Source of the DNA: Raphanus sativus
Taxonomy: Eukaryota > Streptophyta > Magnoliopsida > Brassicales > Brassicaceae
Assembly: GCF_000801105.2 (NCBI RefSeq)
Contig: NC_079516.1
Span: 14,074,001 to 14,138,000, forward strand
Direction: 5' to 3'
DNA length: 64,000 nt
Shown: positions 36,637 to 48,937 of the stretch, one piece after another
How the letters are laid out: the number at the start of each line of letters is the position of its first letter
How positions within the stretch are numbered: the first letter of the stretch is position 1
Notes under the pieces: model-generated
What the model saw: the letters and a program-made list of their open reading frames with translations, nothing else
Told to the model about the DNA's origin: nothing
Databases searched by the model: none
Translations under genes and position numbers: made by a program

Positions 36637-37125
36637 GACTTTTTAACCAATAATTTTCTGACACTAGATATAGCAAATATGCGTAAAGCCTATATTCTCT
36701 AGCTTCTTCATTCAGCGCTGAGGGTTTTATGGGCAGCGCATGCTCAATTAATACCCACATATGCAAATATTTTCAAATCTGCATACATAGCTAATTATTT
36801 TATGTTTCATGGTTTTCCAGCCAAATTGGCCAAAGTAAAATGATAAATAGAGTAAACTAGCGAAATAAAAATAAATAAATAAAGAAAATGAACAGAGAAA
36901 AGTGAGAGATAGCACGTACCTCTTCTTCTTGTTAAGACAGGTGGAAAGTTTTCACCTTTTCCAGCGATATTCAGCTGAAATATATTTCTGATGTATTTAA
37001 CTTGATTGGTAATAATCAATGTTCGAGACTACGCTAGACATCGATATTGACATAGATATAATCAATGTTCGAGACTACGCTAGACTACGCTACATTGACA
37101 TTGACATAATCAATTAATCGGAGAA
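36637..37125. other. Upstream region of the BIG GRAIN 1-like gene
   Basis: Promoter-like A+T-rich sequence. A short tandem duplication of aatcaatgttcgagactacg lies at about 37014-37033 and 37061-37080. Confidence 0.5.
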
Positions 37126-37141
37126 GAAATTTAGGGTTTTT

Positions 37142-37341
37142 TTTTTTTTTTTTTTTTTCATCGACTGATTTTATTATTTAAAGCCCAAGTCCAACTGAAC
37201 CAGGTCCAACAGAACATACAACAGAAGCCCAGCTACAGGCCCAAACTATTATGAAAGGCTAAAACACTAAAGCCCACATAAAGTTGAGATCCAAAAAAAC
37301 CCAACCACGACGAAAACACGTGTTAAACCCTCGACAATGAG
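37142..37341 (-). mobile_element. Short retroposon or 5'-truncated LINE (about 200 bp), minus strand
   Basis: A 16-bp target duplication, gaaatttagggttttt, is at 37126-37141 and 37342-37357. The insert has about 17 T at its left end, so on the minus strand it ends in poly(A) shortly after AATAAAA. Before that are several GGGCTT/GGCCCA phrases, as in a plant transcript end. It could be a truncated LINE or a processed-transcript fragment. Confidence 0.75.
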
Positions 37342-37357
37342 GAAATTTAGGGTTTTT

Positions 37358-39116
37358 ATATAGTGGTAACTGTTATATAGCAGATATTTTAAGAATTGAA
37401 AAGAAGGATTACTATGGCGTAGTGGCTGGCGCTATATTATTAACTGGTATTATTTTAGCACGGGCATTAGTTTTAAAAATTTACAACTGAAATAAATGTA
37501 TTTTTAAGATATAATTTACAACTAATTTACAACTAAGTCTTTTCTTTTCTTCTTGTGAGTTGTGATGGTTGTACTTTAGGGGCTTTGTATCTGCTTTTTA
37601 AGTTGAGACCATTTTAATCTTCCTGAAATATCACCATGACAACAAATAAACCTATTCTAGCAAGTCGATAGTTGATTGTCCTTTTTAATTATGTTATTGA
37701 CATATTTTATTTATATTTTTCTTCTTTACCATGCAATATCTATCTTTGAACAGTGTCTAGAAATGCAGAAAAAAAAATTATATTAAAGTAGAAGAGAAAA
37801 AGGTTCATGGAAAAGTTATTTGAGCAAACAAAGTTTAGGCGTTTTATTTTTCACTTACCTGGACTTTAACCTTCATCTTCTGAGTCTTGACTTCGCAAGT
37901 ATCAGTCCATAACACACCTGCGTTATTTTCTTGTTTCAATGAAAGATTCTTTTGAAGATCATTGTTGTGCTCGTTTGACCAAAAACTCTATTTCAATTTG
38001 AATCTGGAACTGCAAACGGTTCCATCATATTAGAACTGTCTGGTTTGAAGTTGAAATTTTAGAAAGAATCTATGGAATGTTGCAAAGAATTTAAGAAATT
38101 ACAATTTCTGAATGCAAGTAGAATTGAACTAAATAGATGGCATTATGAGTTAAATTTTTATCTAAAAGATTGGTAGTTGTTGGATCGTGGGATCATGGGC
38201 TCATGGTGAAGAATATTATGAATTCTTATGTTAGACCATCAGCAACGCTGATCTCTTAACAAAAACCCTTAAAGTTAAATTATTAAAATAATTCGCAAGG
38301 CTCAAATAATTAAAGGATCTGTGCTGACTTTGTCTCTTGCAATCTCTAACTAAGAATTGTTTAATTGACATATACATTACTGTACGCGGGCCTCGTCACT
38401 GCATGGAAACCCGCGATTGGCTACTATTTTTTTAAGCTGAAAAAAGAAAATAATAAAATAGTTAAAAAAGTTTACCTAGGTTACTGCACCATAATATCAA
38501 CGTTGTGGATGCCTTTATATAGAAACACGAAACAGTTTTTGCATTTAAATGTTTTTGTAATTTTTTTTCTTTAATTTGTAGATCATTTTTCATGTGTCAA
38601 ATTTTGATTGATCAAGTGACTTGAACTACTTTGACGTGATTTTTAGGTTTTCTTCAAATTTTAATGAAGGGCAAGAATGTCTTTTATAATTCATCTTCTA
38701 CAGAACTCCCATGTAACCCTACAATAAGCCGCATATATTTTGTCTGCCATCGGTTTCATCATTTTCTTTCGATTTTCTTCGTGGTTTTATCTAAATCTAA
38801 AGTGGAATACATCAAGTTTTGATCAAAAACAAATATTGTAAGAAGCTTTTTTCAACATCTCCGAGTTTTGGGCCGAGTTGAGTCAAATCGCTACAGTAAA
38901 CCTCTGTGGAGCGTGTTTCCGCCGCGTACTCGTACGCACAGACAGCGTTTTCGAACAGGGACTCTAATAATAAAGCTGAATAGAAAGTAAAAATAATTTA
39001 CTCCAAAATATTTACTCCAAAAAGGTCATTCAATCATACCCAAAAAGTGTATGTTTCGACGTTGATGTTTATATATAATAGTATCCTCTACATGGTACGG
39101 GAGGTAAGGGTAATAA
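37358..39116. other. Intergenic region, no gene recognised
   Basis: At 38224-38243 a phrase like gttagaccatcagcaacgct resembles ends of Brassicaceae MITEs, but I could not find its partner. Otherwise nothing. Confidence 0.4.
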
Positions 39117-39509
39117 TCCCTTATATATAAAGAGAAACATTGGATTTAATACATTCACACTAATATTGTCACGTGTCGTTCTCACAATCAATTTAAAAAT
39201 CGATTGAATATAATTTATATAAATTGTTTTTTTCTATTCTTTAAATAAAAACTACGGAATTACCAAAATATAACTAATATATATATGACAATTAATGATT
39301 ATAATAAATAAATTTCGATAACAATTTATATTTCTTCCATCATTTTTTGTATAATTTTATATTATTAAAATAAATAAACAATTATATTAGCTATAAATTT
39401 TAAATTTAGATTTTTCGTATATGTTATATTTTGAATTTAAAATACTGATATGAATTACTAAAACAGTTAAAATTAATTATGTTAAAAATTAATGATCAAT
39501 GGTTTAACA
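39117..39509 (+). mobile_element. Truncated Helitron copy 1 of 3 (family B)
   Basis: Begins after an A with TCCCTTATATATAAAGAGAA and continues tattgtcacgtgtcgttct, the layout of a Helitron 5' end. It is cut off directly by the 5' end of the next copy at 39510. No 3' hairpin is present. Confidence 0.6.
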
Positions 39510-40011
39510 TCTCTTATATATTAATTGAGAAACATTACAACATTATTTTGTAGTTACGTGTCCCCATAATAATGAAATTCAGAATTTTTAGAAAATTAGG
39601 TTGGTCCATCTTAATTTATATTATACTTTTTATTAAGGGATCAAATCGATAAATAGTATACAAAAGAATATTCTCACACTTTCTTTAATAAAAGTACATA
39701 ATTACCTAATAAGATTAACATATCATATATGACGATTAATGATTATAAATAATAAATATCTGATAAGAAGTTTTGTATTGTAGCTCTTTTTATTGATTTT
39801 GTATTATTCAAAGATATTAAACACTCACATTAACCATATAATATAATTGTTTTATATGTTATATTTTGATTTTTTAAACAACCATAAATTATTAAAAATT
39901 TTAAAATCCCACTTTGAAAATTTTTGTGATCAATGGTTTAATTATTTTGTTATAATAAGATACAAATAATCATAAAATTGTATTAATACGATTTTTATTT
40001 AATAAATAATC

Positions 40012-40016
<5 letters not shown>
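39510..40016 (+). mobile_element. Truncated Helitron copy 2 of 3 (family B)
   Basis: Begins TCTCTTATATATTAATTGAG after an A, followed by cattacaac and tagttacgtgtcccc. The interior matches copy 1 (ttaatgattataa, tatgttatattttga, gatcaatggttt). It ends near a long (TA)n run; no CTAG hairpin is seen. Confidence 0.6.

Positions 40017-40069
<53 letters not shown>
40017..40069. repeat. (TA)n microsatellite, about 26 units
   Basis: Uninterrupted alternating TA of about 53 bases. Confidence 0.95.
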
Positions 40070-40072
<3 letters not shown>

Positions 40073-40424
40073 GTTGACGACTTTAAACAAGAAAATATGC
40101 TACATCAATTTAGTCGTCCAATTAAAACCTTTCAAACTATGTGGAAGACTAATGTCAAATTCATTCCGTTTTGAAAATAATACTAAGCTGCTGGTTCTAA
40201 AACCATTAAATAGTTCTCAATGATGTTAAAGTAAAGTATTAAAAAGATTGTAAAATATGTTTTTATAATAAAAATTCACTTGATGACCACATTAAGATTT
40301 TTATAAGTATAAATATGGTGATAAAAATTTTAAACTCAAATCGATCAGGTTCACCATAAAACAAAATAGATTTAGGTTCACTATTACAATTACAAATGAT
40401 CAGACCAACATATAAATAATTATA

Positions 40425-40617
40425 CAATCAAACCTCTATAAATTAATAATGTTGGGACCAACAAAACTATATTTTTTTATTAATTTATAGAGATATTAAT
40501 TTATCGATATACTAATTGAACCAAAAGAATCAATTTGGGACTATAAAACTATATTATTTTATAGGGTTTTTTAGTATATATTAATTTATAGAGTATTAAT
40601 TTAAAGAGGTTATACTG
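40425..40617. mobile_element. Emigrant-like MITE (193 bp)
   Basis: Left end CAATCAAACCTCTATAAATT and the reverse complement of the right end, CAGTATAACCTCTTTAAATT, form terminal inverted repeats of more than 20 bp. TA flanks both sides. The consensus is close to the Emigrant MITE end (CAGTAAAACCTCTATAAATT) I recall from Arabidopsis, a Tc1/mariner-type family. Confidence 0.85.
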
Positions 40618-40702
40618 TATAAAGAAAACACAACTGTATGCATATTAAAAAAAATTCAAATACATATATATATTTAATTTGTAAATACTATATATCTTTT
40701 AA

Positions 40703-41135
40703 TCTCATATATATTAATTGAAGAGCATTGCAATTTTTAAGTGTAGCCACATGTCATTACCAGGTTTATTTTCAGAAGAATCCTTAGAAAAAGGTTGGTC
40801 CATCCAAATATATATTATACTTTTTATAAAATTAATTATTAATACATTAAATATACTTCTTCATTGTTTTTTTTAAATAAAACAAACGGAATTACCTAAT
40901 ATGGTTAACATATTTTGAATAATAAAGATTTGTATTAATTTTTGTATCCTCCATCATTTTAGTTTAATTTATATTGTTAAAAACTTTAAACAATCACATT
41001 AACTATATAGTAAAAGTTATATTTTTCTTATATGTCATATTTTGAATTTTAAAACGACTATAAATTACTAAAACTGTTAGAATGTTTACAATTAAAATTT
41101 TGTGAACTATTGGTTTGCTTTTGAAAAAAAAAATT
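40703..41135 (+). mobile_element. Truncated Helitron copy 3 of 3 (family B)
   Basis: Begins TCTCATATATATTAATTGAA after an A, then gagcattgcaa and gtagccacatgtca, aligned with copies 1 and 2. The interior again contains tatgtcatattttgaatttt. The 3' end is missing. Confidence 0.6.
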
Positions 41136-41489
41136 AATATTTGTTAACCCTCACATGCAAAAAACTGTAGATCCTTTCCAAAACTTTACCACTCTCAAAC
41201 TAAAATCTTCTTCTCCACTCCATACCAACAAAGCCTCCTCATCACTTAACCCTATCCCTGGAAGTCTCTCCACAAACCCCAACTCTCCCAATTCCTACTG
41301 AAGTGAAATCTTCATGTGCACTGCCAATTACTACCTCAAACCCTCGATGGTACCTCCCACTCCAACTTTGGTTGTAAGACTGCGTCTTAATTAATGAGGA
41401 TAAACTCTCAAAAGACTTGCTCTAACAGGATCAATTCATTGTGTAATGGTTTTTATGGAAATGAGACATTGACGGTAATAACTCTGCAA

Positions 41490-42260
41490 GAGTTGCATGG
41501 AATACAGTGGTACTTACAAAAAAAAACAGGGCGGTTTGGGCAAAAATTAAGGATCTTAACACTTGGAACAAAGCTTGCTATCTAAAGCTAGTTTGGATGC
41601 TATTCTTCAGCTGGTACTGGACTACCAATGCACAACTACTGGTACTGGACTACCAAACCAAGTAGCTTCTACTCTTGGCTAGAAACAAACTCCTGAAGCT
41701 TATAAAAGACTTAGTTTCCCACTGATTAATAAACTTAAGCTGCAGGATGGACCATCGGCTAGGTTCTGGTTTGACAAATGGACACCCTTTGGCAGTTTAT
41801 CAACCTTTCTCCAAGGCTCATCGTCAAGGCTTGGGATCCCTCTCAATGCAAAAGTTGCGTCTCTATGCATAAATGGATTGTGGCGCCAACAACTTCAGCT
41901 GCACACCTATTTAACTACAATCACACTCACAAAAGACAAAGACTATTATGAATGGGAAGTGGCTGGGAACCTGAGCGACAAGTACATCACATGAAATGTC
42001 TATACGTACCTACCTCTGTACAACCGCACCTGATGTAAACTGAGCCAAGACAATCTGGTCTTCTTATGGGATCCACCTAACGATCACTTCCTAGCTATCT
42101 CTGAAGCATGCCTTTCTCCACCAACCTCGCAAGCAAGCTTCGTTAACATCATTGAGATCTGTCTGAGTCCTCTACTGATGGGCTACAAAACAAACTACTA
42201 CTATGAATTTTTATTTAAATTGGGCAAGATCCTGTATCTAAAGCCTAATGGCCTTGAAAA
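41490..42260 (+). pseudogene. LINE (L1) remnant, region after the reverse transcriptase
   Basis: Plus-strand frames contain VWAKIKDLNTWNKACYLKLV, then KLKLQDGPSARFWFDKWTPF and KDYYEWEVAGNLSDKYIT. This is the pattern downstream of the reverse transcriptase in plant L1 elements, where a tryptophan-rich GxxARFWxDxW motif precedes the zf-RVT domain. Several frameshifts and stops show it is dead. A polyadenylate-like end and target duplication were not found. Confidence 0.72.
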
Positions 42261-43635
42261 CAGTTTCTTCTTTTGTTTTAATATGTGAAAGCCTAAGTTA
42301 CAAAAAAACAACTTGGTAAAACAAATAAAAAGAGAGAAAGCAATCTGATAACTGGAAGAAACTACGTAATCATATTAACAGCAAAAGATTAACATAATGA
42401 TGTGTACCAACAGATAATTCATGAAAAACATTAGATGAAAAACAATGTATCTTTAAAACCGACTCATCACATTTCATTACAATCTTGACTTCCAAACTAC
42501 AACAACACTAAGTAACCCGAGAATACAATCTTGAGTTCTAGACTTCCAGTCAACAAAATAAAACAGAAATAACAAGTCAGGCCCAAATCCAGCGATGACT
42601 ATGTATTGTTTCTTTGTGTTTACTCACGTGTTGGGCTTAATGCCATATCTGTACCCCTTTAAAGCCCATGAGGCTAATATAGTTTCTTGTTGTTACTTGA
42701 GAGTCACTGCGTTTACTGGTTTTCTTATAGTTCTGTACGCTCTTTTCAAGCATGTGTCTCTGTTTTAATTGATTTTCAGTAGATGACTTATTTTAACTAC
42801 AGAAAAGAGTCAGGACCACAGGTCTGTTCCGTACACAATCTTGAAACGACAGAACAGAGTTTTTTTTTTCAACTTTAACCCAAAATTAAAAAAAAAAGTG
42901 TAAGAAACTCGGTAAGCAGATGAATCGACCGGAGAGATTTAAACTTCTCTCGCGACCACCGGCCAGATAGCTTCTGAATTGATCTAGCTACAGCCGTATT
43001 GGCCAATTCAAGAACAGAGTTCACCGACAGAACAGAGTTCACCGATAGAAAAGGGCTTTTTCTGAGAAAGGGCTTTTTTGGTTAAAATGTGAGTATTATT
43101 AATCAACAAAAAAAAATACTTATAAACAATTGGTCAAGTTTTCAAATCTTGAACGGCACTCTTAAAAAGTTGAGGAAAAACAGAGCATACTAAGAGAACA
43201 GAGCACATCAAGCTTATTTCTATGGAATTATTGGATTTTTATCGGTGTGCACAGGAGCAAATTTACTGGTACGATCTTCTGTAGGTAATCGTTGTCACCA
43301 TGTTTCCACATCCATTTAGAAATATTTATAGGCAGCTTAAAACCCAGTCATGTTTTTCATACTTTGCTAAATAGGCAGCTTAAAACAGCAGATTGATATA
43401 TAAACGAGAGAAAGACAGGTCGATGGATTTAGAAATAAATTTGAAAATGCCAAAATAGAGTCAAGTTTAAACAATAAAAGGAAGACTGGACTCGTAAGTG
43501 TTTCAAAGAAAAAAAAGAGCTGCTAATAATCAAGATGTCAAGACTCAAGGTAAGAAAACTAAAGAATAAAAAGAGGATTTGTTTGTCATCTCTTCGTTGC
43601 AGTTTCACGTCTTGACGTCTCAACAGTCTGAACTG
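42261..43635. other. Intergenic region
   Basis: No gene recognised. Small tandem duplications occur near 43011-43075: agaacagagttcaccga twice, then aaagggctttttt-like sequence twice. Confidence 0.4.
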
Positions 43636-44135
43636 TCTTCTCTTGATTGTGAATCTTGAAATACTACATTATCTTGTTCCGAGTCTAGTTCCTCGTTAAC
43701 ATAATGTTCTACGCTGGATCCTTCAATTTCAACTTTATTTTTGGCCTTTTTCTTCAAATGATACATATATAGTTCAAACGGATACATCCATCAAAATTGG
43801 ACTGGACCACCTAATTTTGCCTCGTGAGGGAGATATCGTGGGTGATTGTTAACCTCATAGTATTCTCCATGTGCAACCCAAACAAGATAATTGGCCATAA
43901 ATATTCTGTTATATAAATGGCCAACGACTGTTTGCTCATCAAGAAATTTTCTATTCTCATACTTAATACACGGGCAAAATATTTTCTACTTTTGAGTAGA
44001 TAAAACATGGTTTTTAGCAACAACCATGAAATATTTCAATCCTTCTGTAAATATATTGGAGACTTGACTGGTATTGGGATCAATTCTTGCATACATCCAT
44101 TGCCTCATAGCATGATTAACATTACTCGAAGACAT
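43636..44135 (-). pseudogene. CACTA (En/Spm) transposase remnant
   Basis: From the ATG at 44135 the minus strand reads MSSSNVNHAMRQWMYARIDP, matching the start of the transposase-associated domain of plant CACTA elements. After an in-frame TAG it reads KIFCPCIKYENRKFLDEQ and VGHLYNRIFMANYLVWVAHG, the Cys-containing second half of that domain. It then joins LGGPVQFGWMYPFELYMYHL, typical of the DUF4218 block, with the intervening catalytic DDE region missing. So it is an internally deleted, inactive copy. Confidence 0.82.
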
Positions 44136-45014
44136 TTAGAAATTCAAAAAATCTGCAAGCAACCAACAATCTAGAAGTTAAATAAATCATTAACTCAATG
44201 CATAATTACATATACCAGGAACGTTTGTAACAAATATTTACCTCAGTTTTGCTTTTGAATAATTTATTTGGTATCAATAGACTCCCGAATGGCACCTATA
44301 TCATGTAGTCAACAAGTAGACGTAAGTTTTCCGAGCCGTTCAATCAAGGAAGAAACACAACAAATTGTATCTCTTTCTTTTACAGGATAAAAACAGAGGT
44401 TAAGCAAATAATTTAAAACTCAATCCTTATAAAACTTAAACTACAAAGCTAATAAAGCCAGAAAGAAACATAATAGATAAGAAGATAGAAGGACTCAACT
44501 TACTTAAGGAAGTTAAACAGAGGATTTAGAGAGAGATTAAGACATAAAGTCTGAGTCTCTGTTGTGCTATGCTCTGTTTCACGACAAAGAAGGGGTCGTT
44601 AAGTTTTCTGGTTGGGGACAATAAGTGGAGAGAGAGATTCTGGGGTATGTCGATATTGAAAGAGATGAGAAGTTTTTTTCCCTTAATGATTTGGAAGAAG
44701 GTACGTGTCTAATTTTTTGTTTTCTTATTCTTTTTTTTTGATAAAACCTTGGACGTATCTTTATCTGAGTTAAAAGAAAAAATAAGAAGAGATAAAGATG
44801 TTACGTATATAACAGATTTAATTTATAATTATCTTCGAAAGAATATGTAAATGAATTTTTTGTCTAATTTATTTTTGTTTTGAATAGGAATAAAGTAAAT
44901 TATACCATATTAAAACAAAAATGAAATTCATAAATAAAACTATTAGAAAAATCTCAAGAATCTGAAACTTAAAAAAAATGTACATGTTTAAATATACACT
45001 ATATAAATATATTA
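44136..45014. other. Spacer between the CACTA remnant and a Helitron
   Basis: No further transposase coding and no terminal inverted repeat could be identified. Confidence 0.4.
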
Positions 45015-45786
45015 CTAGGTGTTTTCTTGCACCATGTGCAGTGATAATTTTTTTTAAAATTTGAATTATATTAAAAATAAAATTTATTAATATTATACAT
45101 TTATTATTTGCTAATATTTTAATATAAATTTGATTTAGTTAAGCATAAAATTAAGAAAAAATAATTTGTTTATTTTAAATTATATTTAAGAATATATATG
45201 TATATATTTAAAATTCGAATCTTAGGTAAATTTTTTATCTATTTATTTTGGTTAAGTGTATTAAATAAACTTGTATGAAATTACTAAAAAAAATTCATAT
45301 AAAAATTTTATAGTTATCAAAAACTAAAACTGAACAATATTTTATAAAATTTGTAGATATCTAAAAGAAACTAATGATATTACGATTAAAAAATATTATT
45401 TTTTTAAAAAGATGTAGAAAATTTTGAAAATTTTAGTAATAAAAAGTGTATATTTATAAAAGTAAAATTAAATAAAATTTCGAAATTTTTAATGCATCTT
45501 TGAATATATTTATTGTAGTGATAATTTATGAGTTATTACCATATTTTAAAAAGTTTACCAAAAATATAAATCAATATTAAATGTAATCCTAAATGTAATA
45601 TATGAATTATTGCCATATTTTATAAAGTTTACCAAAAAGTAAATATCATTAATAAATGTAATTGTCCATGTCATATTTATTTATAAGCCATGTCATCAAT
45701 TTTACTAACCATGTCATCATTTTTTTTGTAAAAGTGATTGTAGAGACGACATGTGGCAAATCACTTCGCAAATATAGTTTATGAGA
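45015..45786 (-). mobile_element. Non-autonomous Helitron (772 bp), family A
   Basis: On the minus strand it begins TCTCATAAACTATATTTGCG (from 45786, preceded by A) and ends with hairpin CTGCACATGGTGCAAG, then AAAACACCTAG (to 45015, followed by T). Termini and interior match the 28707-29903 copy in the opposite orientation; it is shorter by internal deletion. Confidence 0.88.
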
Positions 45787-46167
45787 TTTTCTATTTAATA
45801 TACAAAAAGTATTAACCTTCTCTATAAAAAAATATAATAAAAAATATAATCACTGTCACATTTTTTGCCACATATTTTTTATATTTTGTTTTACAATTGA
45901 AATGATTCAAAAATGTTGAACATTTCTTACAAAATTAGCAAGATATCTATTTTTTTGGTCAAAGGCAAGATATCTATTTATGTTGCAAAAAGTTGCAATT
46001 TAGTAACGAAAATGTGCAACGTCTGTTATAGTCATTATTTTGAAATAAATTTGTAATGAAACTATAACGAATATTCATTATTGCAAAAATATTGCAATAA
46101 TCATAGCAAATTATTAAGGAAAATGGACGTCACAATTCTTCTGTTGCAAAAAGGCTATTTTCTTGTA
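45787..46167. mobile_element. CACTA element right terminus (truncated)
   Basis: The segment ends ggctattttcttgtagtg, the reverse complement of the CACTACAAGAAA terminus of plant CACTA elements. Before it lie repeated ttgcaa/ttgcaaaaa phrases typical of subterminal repeats. No opposite terminus was found to the left, where a Helitron follows immediately. The neprosin pseudogene starts directly after the terminal G. Confidence 0.7.
45938..45979. repeat. Micro-insertion with 15-bp direct repeats
   Basis: gcaagatatctattt at 45938-45952 and 45965-45979, perfect, flanks ttttggtcaaag. Confidence 0.7.
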
Positions 46168-47703
46168 GTGTGTAGCATTGTGGACTATCTACCAATATCT
46201 AAATAGGAAAAGAACTGATTTTACTTTGCTTGTAGTTAGAATTCAAGACATCAATGTTTGCAAAAAATTGCTGATGTTCTCCGGCCTCCATCCGGAAATT
46301 TACCCATTACCCATTGGAGGGCTTGAACCAGAAGGCGAAGCCTTAACCACACAACCAACTCCATCTATATTTGCACCATTGTCAAAAAGGTTAAATAATA
46401 TTTTTGGCCAATAACCGATATCCCGTAGGGTTCATCTGGCCCTAGATGTGTAAGCCACCAGTTTCCTGTATTTTTATTCTGAAAAAAGCAAATCAATAGT
46501 TAAAACAAATGAGTTGTTAACATGAAATTGCATGGTCACAAGTTTGTTTATATAAATTACATGATTTGTAAAGAAGATATACCTGATGGATGAAGGGACT
46601 TAAAAGGGAACGCTCCGTTGGCGAAATATCAATGGGTTGAACAATGGGGATTGTCTGTGATACTTGAACAAACCCTGAACAGCCTGTATTGCATCCTTTC
46701 CCATATTTACCCTATCAATAATATTTACATATTGTCTACACAATCAACGGAAACCAAATAAGTTAATCATATATATATATATGCAGACCATCCAAAATCC
46801 ATATGACCAAACACGTCTGTTGCCAAAAATTCCTGGATTTATCTGAGAAAAGTTGCAATAATTACTAACAATATCATATGGATTAAGGAAAGAGAAAAAC
46901 AATAAAATATAAAACCTACCATAAACCCCGTAGAGATATAATTGGTCTGTTAATTCGCCCCACTGCCTAAATACTGTATATTTGACTATATGAGGCTTGA
47001 TCCTTTTTGATTTTTAGGTCATGTGCTTCAACCCAAGCTTGTATACCACGATATGGACCAGCAAGCGACCTTACTCCAGTAATCTAGATATAAAAACGGT
47101 TATAACATATATATATACACACATAAGATCTAAGGTATTAATAGGAAGTGAATGTTTTACATGTGTTTCAGGGCTATCTGCTGATTGTGTATGGACATAC
47201 TTCTCGGCGAAAAGGTTATGACTGGTGATGAACTCTTTTGTATTTCTTAGTATAGGAACAGTTCATTTTAGTTTATTTTGGTGTGTGAAGTTGTTGCCAA
47301 TTTGACTATTTAATTGAGTCCTTGATGGTTGCACCTTTTCCCAAAAAAAGAAGAAGACAAAAATTATATAATCAAGTTTAAATAACACTTCATAAACATA
47401 AATGACCGTCAGTAGAAGATGAAAGTCTGAACCTATGAACCTGGATTGTGTGGTTTTTGAGTAAAGGGTGGTCAAGTCCCGGTTGCTTGTATATATATGT
47501 GCAAACGTATGTTACATTTTCACCAATCTGATCAACAACAAGAAATTTTATTAAAAACGATGTTGAACTAAGCCCACGATATAAGAGAACCTGATGCTTT
47601 TTAAAAACTGACCTTGAAAGATTTGAGAGGCGTGGTGGTTTGATCAGAACGGACTAAGGCTACTGGAAATAAAAAAAATTAAGAGATTCATAACGAGAGC
47701 CAT
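46168..47703 (-). pseudogene. Neprosin-domain (DUF239) gene, pseudogene truncated at a CACTA terminus
   Basis: On the minus strand the ATG at 47703 starts a signal-peptide-like MALVMNLLIFFISSS, then a stop in frame. Another frame gives ALVRSDQTTTPLKSFK, followed by the activation-peptide block IYKQPGLDHPLLKNHTIQ (about 47510-47440). Next are GPYRGIQAWVEAHDLKIKK and QASYSQIYSI (about 47070-46980), INPGIFGNRRVWSYGFW (about 46840-46780), a CNTGCSGFVQVSQTIPI exon (about 46710-46580) and the last exon from about 46480. That exon has an extra G at the GNGK position (stop) and an extra T. The final conserved CY...FFNYGGPGG part seen in the intact paralogue at 63.1 kb is absent, cut at the CACTA end. 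Neprosin proteins are secreted glutamic peptidases in their founding member. Confidence 0.85.
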
Positions 47704-47776
47704 CGTAGTTTGATCTGTTTTGGTTTTTGTTTTGCCAAGTCTCCAAGACTGAAAACTTTCTGCTATTTATATAGAT

Positions 47777-47945
47777 TTTTTTTTTTTGAATTCAGAAAGT
47801 TTGCGCCTTGGGCCCTAGTCTCTTTGGCCCGGAGCCAGCCTGCGTCTGTACCTGCTACGGCCATGGACACTCTTCTCCGCCCGAAATTCAAACCAGGGAC
47901 CTCTCAAACAAACGCCTAGAGAGAACTAACTTGTCCGGGTTATCT
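47777..47945 (-). mobile_element. tRNA-derived SINE, minus strand (probable)
   Basis: On the minus strand it begins near cccggacaagttagttct (A-box-like), has B-box-like GGTTTGAATTTC and ends TTCTGAATTC followed by 12 A. G+C is much higher than the surroundings. Clear target duplications were not found (ctatc/tatag-rich sequence on both sides). Confidence 0.6.
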
Positions 47946-48413
47946 ATCTATCTATGTTATTATTTGCGAAGTGATTTTTCGCAACGGAGCTCTCACTTTG
48001 AAAGTTAGAGTGGTTAATATCGATATTAGCCTTAATGAATAAAATATATAATTAAGCTAAAAATGAAAACGAAAATTAATTTATTTGATTAGATAATTGA
48101 TTAAAATTAATAATAGTAAGATTTATCCAAAACCTAAACATATTTTAAAATATAGATAGAATTCCTAAATGTATGTTGTTATCTGAATATTTTTTTAAAT
48201 ATAAAGTTTAAAACATAAAGTATATAACTAAATATTAATCAAATAAAATTCTTAATTTTATATAATTGAAAAGAGAATATTAAGTGACTTTTAAGATTTA
48301 TTTCTATATAATAAATATGTATACAAATAAATTTTCAAAAAATTATAACTAATATGTAAGAATTTTCAAAACAAATAAAACAATAATTTATTATCATAGT
48401 CTTTTAGTTAGTA
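47946..48413. other. Extremely A+T-rich spacer up to an assembly gap
   Basis: No gene. Ends in the 100-N gap. Confidence 0.4.
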
Positions 48414-48513
48414 NNNNNNNNNNNNNNNNNNNNNNNNNNNNNNNNNNNNNNNNNNNNNNNNNNNNNNNNNNNNNNNNNNNNNNNNNNNNNNNNNNNNNNN
48501 NNNNNNNNNNNNN
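48414..48513. other. Assembly gap (100 N)
   Basis: Exactly 100 N in A+T-rich DNA. Confidence 0.99.
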
Positions 48514-48722
48514 ATAAAGACTAAACAATTATATATATATATATTATCATCTAAAAAGAATATCTTTTAGTCACAAATAAAATTAGTTGCAAAATATATA
48601 GTTAAAAATACTTCTACTATCTATATAAAAGCTTTCAAGAAATTAACACAATAATAAATATATATTTTGATAGATAAATTTTATATATAAATAATTTAAT
48701 ATTCCGTAAAAGTTTAAAGATT

Positions 48723-48766
48723 ATAAACAATAACTTGCTGACAAAAAAAATCATAAACAATAACTT
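48723..48766. repeat. A-rich micro-insertion with 14-bp direct repeats
   Basis: ataaacaataactt at 48723-48736 and 48753-48766, perfect, flanks gctgacaaaaaaaatc. Confidence 0.8.
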
Positions 48767-48937
48767 ATCATGATATAGTATTTAATTAATAATTATAAAA
48801 TGATTAGGTTCGCTTGAATGGGCACCACACCTGATTTATATAGATATTATGATGTCAAAGAGAGACTAACAAAATCATACTTTATTACGTTTGGTTGATT
48901 TGTTTTGTTGTTTAAGGTAAACCTAGATACTCTGACA

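Noticed and set aside
36102..36650. 182-codon frame overlapping the BIG GRAIN 1-like gene
   Set aside because: Same strand but another frame; its composition is that of an out-of-frame shadow, and the conserved family blocks are in the other frame.
46178..46414. 78-codon plus-strand frame
   Set aside because: It is antisense to the last exon of the neprosin pseudogene.
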